Positions 62,330 through 64,000 of a stretch of DNA of 64,000 nt are shown piece after piece (the stretch's first letter is position 1; every line of letters begins with the position of its first letter). A program made the position numbers and the translations under genes. Under the pieces are notes generated by a model. The model was not told where the DNA came from and did no database searches. It was given only the letters and a program-made list of their open reading frames with translations. The DNA comes from RGIG9608 sp045602425 (GTDB lineage: Bacteria > Bacteroidota > Bacteroidia > Bacteroidales > Paludibacteraceae), in assembly GCA_045602425.1 (NCBI GenBank), contig JAZSBO010000014.1:124001-188000 (forward strand), written 5' to 3'.

Positions 62330-63949
62330 ATGGCAAAAAGTGCATTACAAGTAGCTCGTGCTGCTTATCAACCAAAGTTACCAAAAGCATTGCAAGGTGC
62401 GGTAGCTGTGAAAGAAGGTGAACCTACTCAATCTGTAGCAAACCAAGAAGAAATCAAACAATTGTTTCCTAACACTTACGGGATGCCTATCGTTACGTTT
62501 GAAGTGGCAGACAAAAAAGCTGAACTTCCTGCAATGAACGTAGGTGTTATTCTTTCGGGTGGACAAGCTCCTGGAGGACACAACGTAATTTCAGGTCTTT
62601 TCGACGGATTGAAGTCGTTCAACAAGGATTGTAAATTATACGGATTTTTGGGAGGACCTAGCGGTTTAACCGACCACAAATACATCGACCTAACTGCCGA
62701 TATTATTGACGAATATCGCAACACTGGAGGTTTCGACATCATCGGTTCTGGTCGTACGAAATTGGAAGAAACTGAACAATTCGACAAAGGAATTGAAATC
62801 TGCAACAAACTTGGAATCAAAGCCTTGGTAATTATTGGTGGGGACGATTCGAACACAAATGCTTGTGTTTTGGCAGAATATTACTTGCAAAAAAACACAG
62901 GCATTCAAGTTATTGGTTGTCCAAAAACTATCGATGGTGACTTAAAAAATGATATGATCGAAACTTCATTCGGATTCGACACTGCTTGTAAGGTTTATTC
63001 TGAAGTGATTGGCAACATTATGCGCGATGCTAACTCGGCTAAAAAATATTGGCACTTCATCAAATTGATGGGACGCTCGGCTTCACACATCGCACTTGAA
63101 TGTGGCTTGCAAACTCAACCAAACATCTGCATTGTTTCAGAAGAAGTTGAAGCTAAAAAAATGACACTCGGACAAATCGTAAATGACATTGCCGATACGG
63201 TTGCCGCTCGTGCTGCTGACGGTAAAAACTTTGGTGTAGTTTTGATTCCTGAAGGCTTAATTGAATTCATCCCTGAAATGAAAGTGTTGATTGCCGAGCT
63301 CAACGACCTTTTGGCTCACGAAAGCGACGTACAAAAAGCTTTGCAAGGGCTTACTCCTACAAGTGCAGCTGTTTATGCATCGCTTCCTGAAGCTATTGCT
63401 AAACAATTGACACTCGACCGCGACCCTCATGGTAACGTACAAGTTTCGCTCATCGAAACTGAAAAATTGCTTATCGAGATGGTTAAAACTCGCTTGGCTG
63501 CAATGAAGGCAGAAGGCAAGTTTGTAGGCAAATTCTCTGGACTTGGACATTTCTTCGGTTACGAAGGACGTTGTGCTGCTCCATCGAACTTCGATGCCGA
63601 CTACTGCTACTCGCTTGGATTCAATGCTGCGCAACTTATTGCAAGCGGAAAAACTGGTTATATGTCACTTATCCGCAACACTACAGCTCCTGCTTCGGAA
63701 TGGATTGCTGGTGGTGTACCTGTTACGATGATGATGAACATGGAACGTCGCCATGGCGAAATGAAACCTGTAATCCGAAAAGCATTGGTGGAATTGGACG
63801 GAGCTCCTTTCAAAGCCTTGGTAGCAAACCGTGCTACTTGGGCTAAAGAAACTGCATACGTTTACCCTGGGCCTATCCAATACTTTGGACCATCGGAAGT
63901 GTGCGACCAACCAACCAAAACTCTTGCGTTGGAACAACAAGCAAAATAA
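62330..63949 (+). CDS. pfp: PPi-dependent 6-phosphofructokinase (long, plant-type)
   Basis: A 539-residue enzyme phosphorylating fructose 6-phosphate with pyrophosphate, reversibly, in glycolysis. The nucleotide/PPi loop ILSGGQAPGGHN is near residue 73. GGDDSNTNA near 168 has the Asp of PPi-dependent forms where ATP enzymes have Gly. PKTIDGDLKND near 200 contains the catalytic Asp, and GRSASHIALECGLQ near 249 binds substrate. Length fits the long beta-type group common in Bacteroidetes. Its use saves ATP under anaerobic growth. The terminator begins at the window edge. Confidence 0.96.
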   Translation: MAKSALQVARAAYQPKLPKALQGAVAVKEGEPTQSVANQEEIKQLFPNTYGMPIVTFEVADKKAELPAMNVGVILSGGQAPGGHNVISGLFDGLKSFNKDCKLYGFLGGPSGLTDHKYIDLTADIIDEYRNTGGFDIIGSGRTKLEETEQFDKGIEICNKLGIKALVIIGGDDSNTNACVLAEYYLQKNTGIQVIGCPKTIDGDLKNDMIETSFGFDTACKVYSEVIGNIMRDANSAKKYWHFIKLMGRSASHIALECGLQTQPNICIVSEEVEAKKMTLGQIVNDIADTVAARAADGKNFGVVLIPEGLIEFIPEMKVLIAELNDLLAHESDVQKALQGLTPTSAAVYASLPEAIAKQLTLDRDPHGNVQVSLIETEKLLIEMVKTRLAAMKAEGKFVGKFSGLGHFFGYEGRCAAPSNFDADYCYSLGFNAAQLIASGKTGYMSLIRNTTAPASEWIAGGVPVTMMMNMERRHGEMKPVIRKALVELDGAPFKALVANRATWAKETAYVYPGPIQYFGPSEVCDQPTKTLALEQQAK

Positions 63950-63977
63950 TATCTTTTATTATAACGACAAGGAAAGA

Positions 63978-64000
63978 GCGAGGGAAAAATATCCCCTCGC
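63978..64000 (+). terminator. terminator after pfp, cut by the window edge
   Basis: GCGAGGG (63978-63984) pairs with CCCTCGC (63994-64000) around a short A-rich loop. The T run that should follow lies beyond the window. Confidence 0.65.

Noticed and set aside
1..64000. tRNA, rRNA, CRISPR array, prophage, insertion sequence or restriction-modification genes
   Set aside because: I looked for conserved tRNA arms, rRNA motifs, regularly spaced repeats and transposase or integrase motifs and saw none.

Overview
The window is one continuous stretch of a low-GC Bacteroidota chromosome, almost certainly order Bacteroidales. The evidence is the gene families (DUF4290, DUF5063, DUF349, a 627-residue PurF of the MEPLKHDCGV type, a PorE type IX secretion lipoprotein, a secreted nuclease with a C-terminal sorting domain), the AT-rich coding style, and repeated TAnnTTTG promoter boxes typical of the Bacteroidetes primary sigma factor. 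I cannot name the genus. I see no rRNA, tRNA, CRISPR array, prophage or insertion sequence.

Layout. 1-3050: the end of an unrecognised gene, a tiny zinc-ribbon protein, a uracil-DNA-glycosylase-like protein and an M13 metallopeptidase lipoprotein. 3066-5247: a secreted endonuclease/exonuclease/phosphatase-family protein broken by a one-base shift in a poly-A run. 5353-11090: dnaB, then a minus-strand operon hemW, nif3-like, C4 zinc-ribbon protein, rlmB, RluA-family synthase. 11180-22166: murA, purU, an LtaS-like sulfatase, acyl-ACP thioesterase, DUF4290, tsaB, gmk, thrS, lptB, DUF349. 22236-24590: an MBOAT acyltransferase with an SGNH partner. 25011-32258: a compositionally odd valS, an alkyltransferase-like pseudogene with an amber codon, an asymmetric ABC-F ATPase, a thioesterase, cysK and a WG-repeat lipoprotein. 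32475-35397: dnaK, a small membrane protein and a long imperfect inverted repeat. 35398-42925: the operon purF-carA-carB-guaA. 43201-51333: minus-strand RNA, translation and folate genes (rplY, pth, S4 protein, mnmA; then ffh, folD, DUF5063, RNase D-like, RlmI-like, FecCD permease). 51461-60775: polysaccharide export (SLBB, Wzz), thrC, DUF2007, a lipoprotein, porE and a multi-pass membrane protein. 60884-63949: radA and a PPi-dependent phosphofructokinase.

The most interesting region is the nucleotide operon at 35.4-42.9 kb. CarA, the glutaminase subunit of carbamoyl-phosphate synthase, has Gly at the catalytic Cys position, Thr at the catalytic His position and Thr at a further conserved His. 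In the same operon GuaA has lost most of its glutamine amidotransferase domain, including the whole triad, yet keeps an intact ATP-pyrophosphatase domain. CarB looks complete. Two unrelated glutaminase modules lost next to each other suggest that carbamoyl phosphate and GMP are made from free ammonia in this organism. That fits an ammonia-rich habitat such as a gut or rumen, but it is inference.

Other points worth attention are the frameshifted secreted nuclease, the amber-interrupted alkyltransferase, valS base composition, an Asp-type (predicted fosfomycin-insensitive) MurA, a dead ATP site in the ABC-F protein, a possible sigma-54 site before dnaK, an attenuator-like hairpin before purF, a possibly leaderless mRNA, and the hairpin at 35.2 kb.
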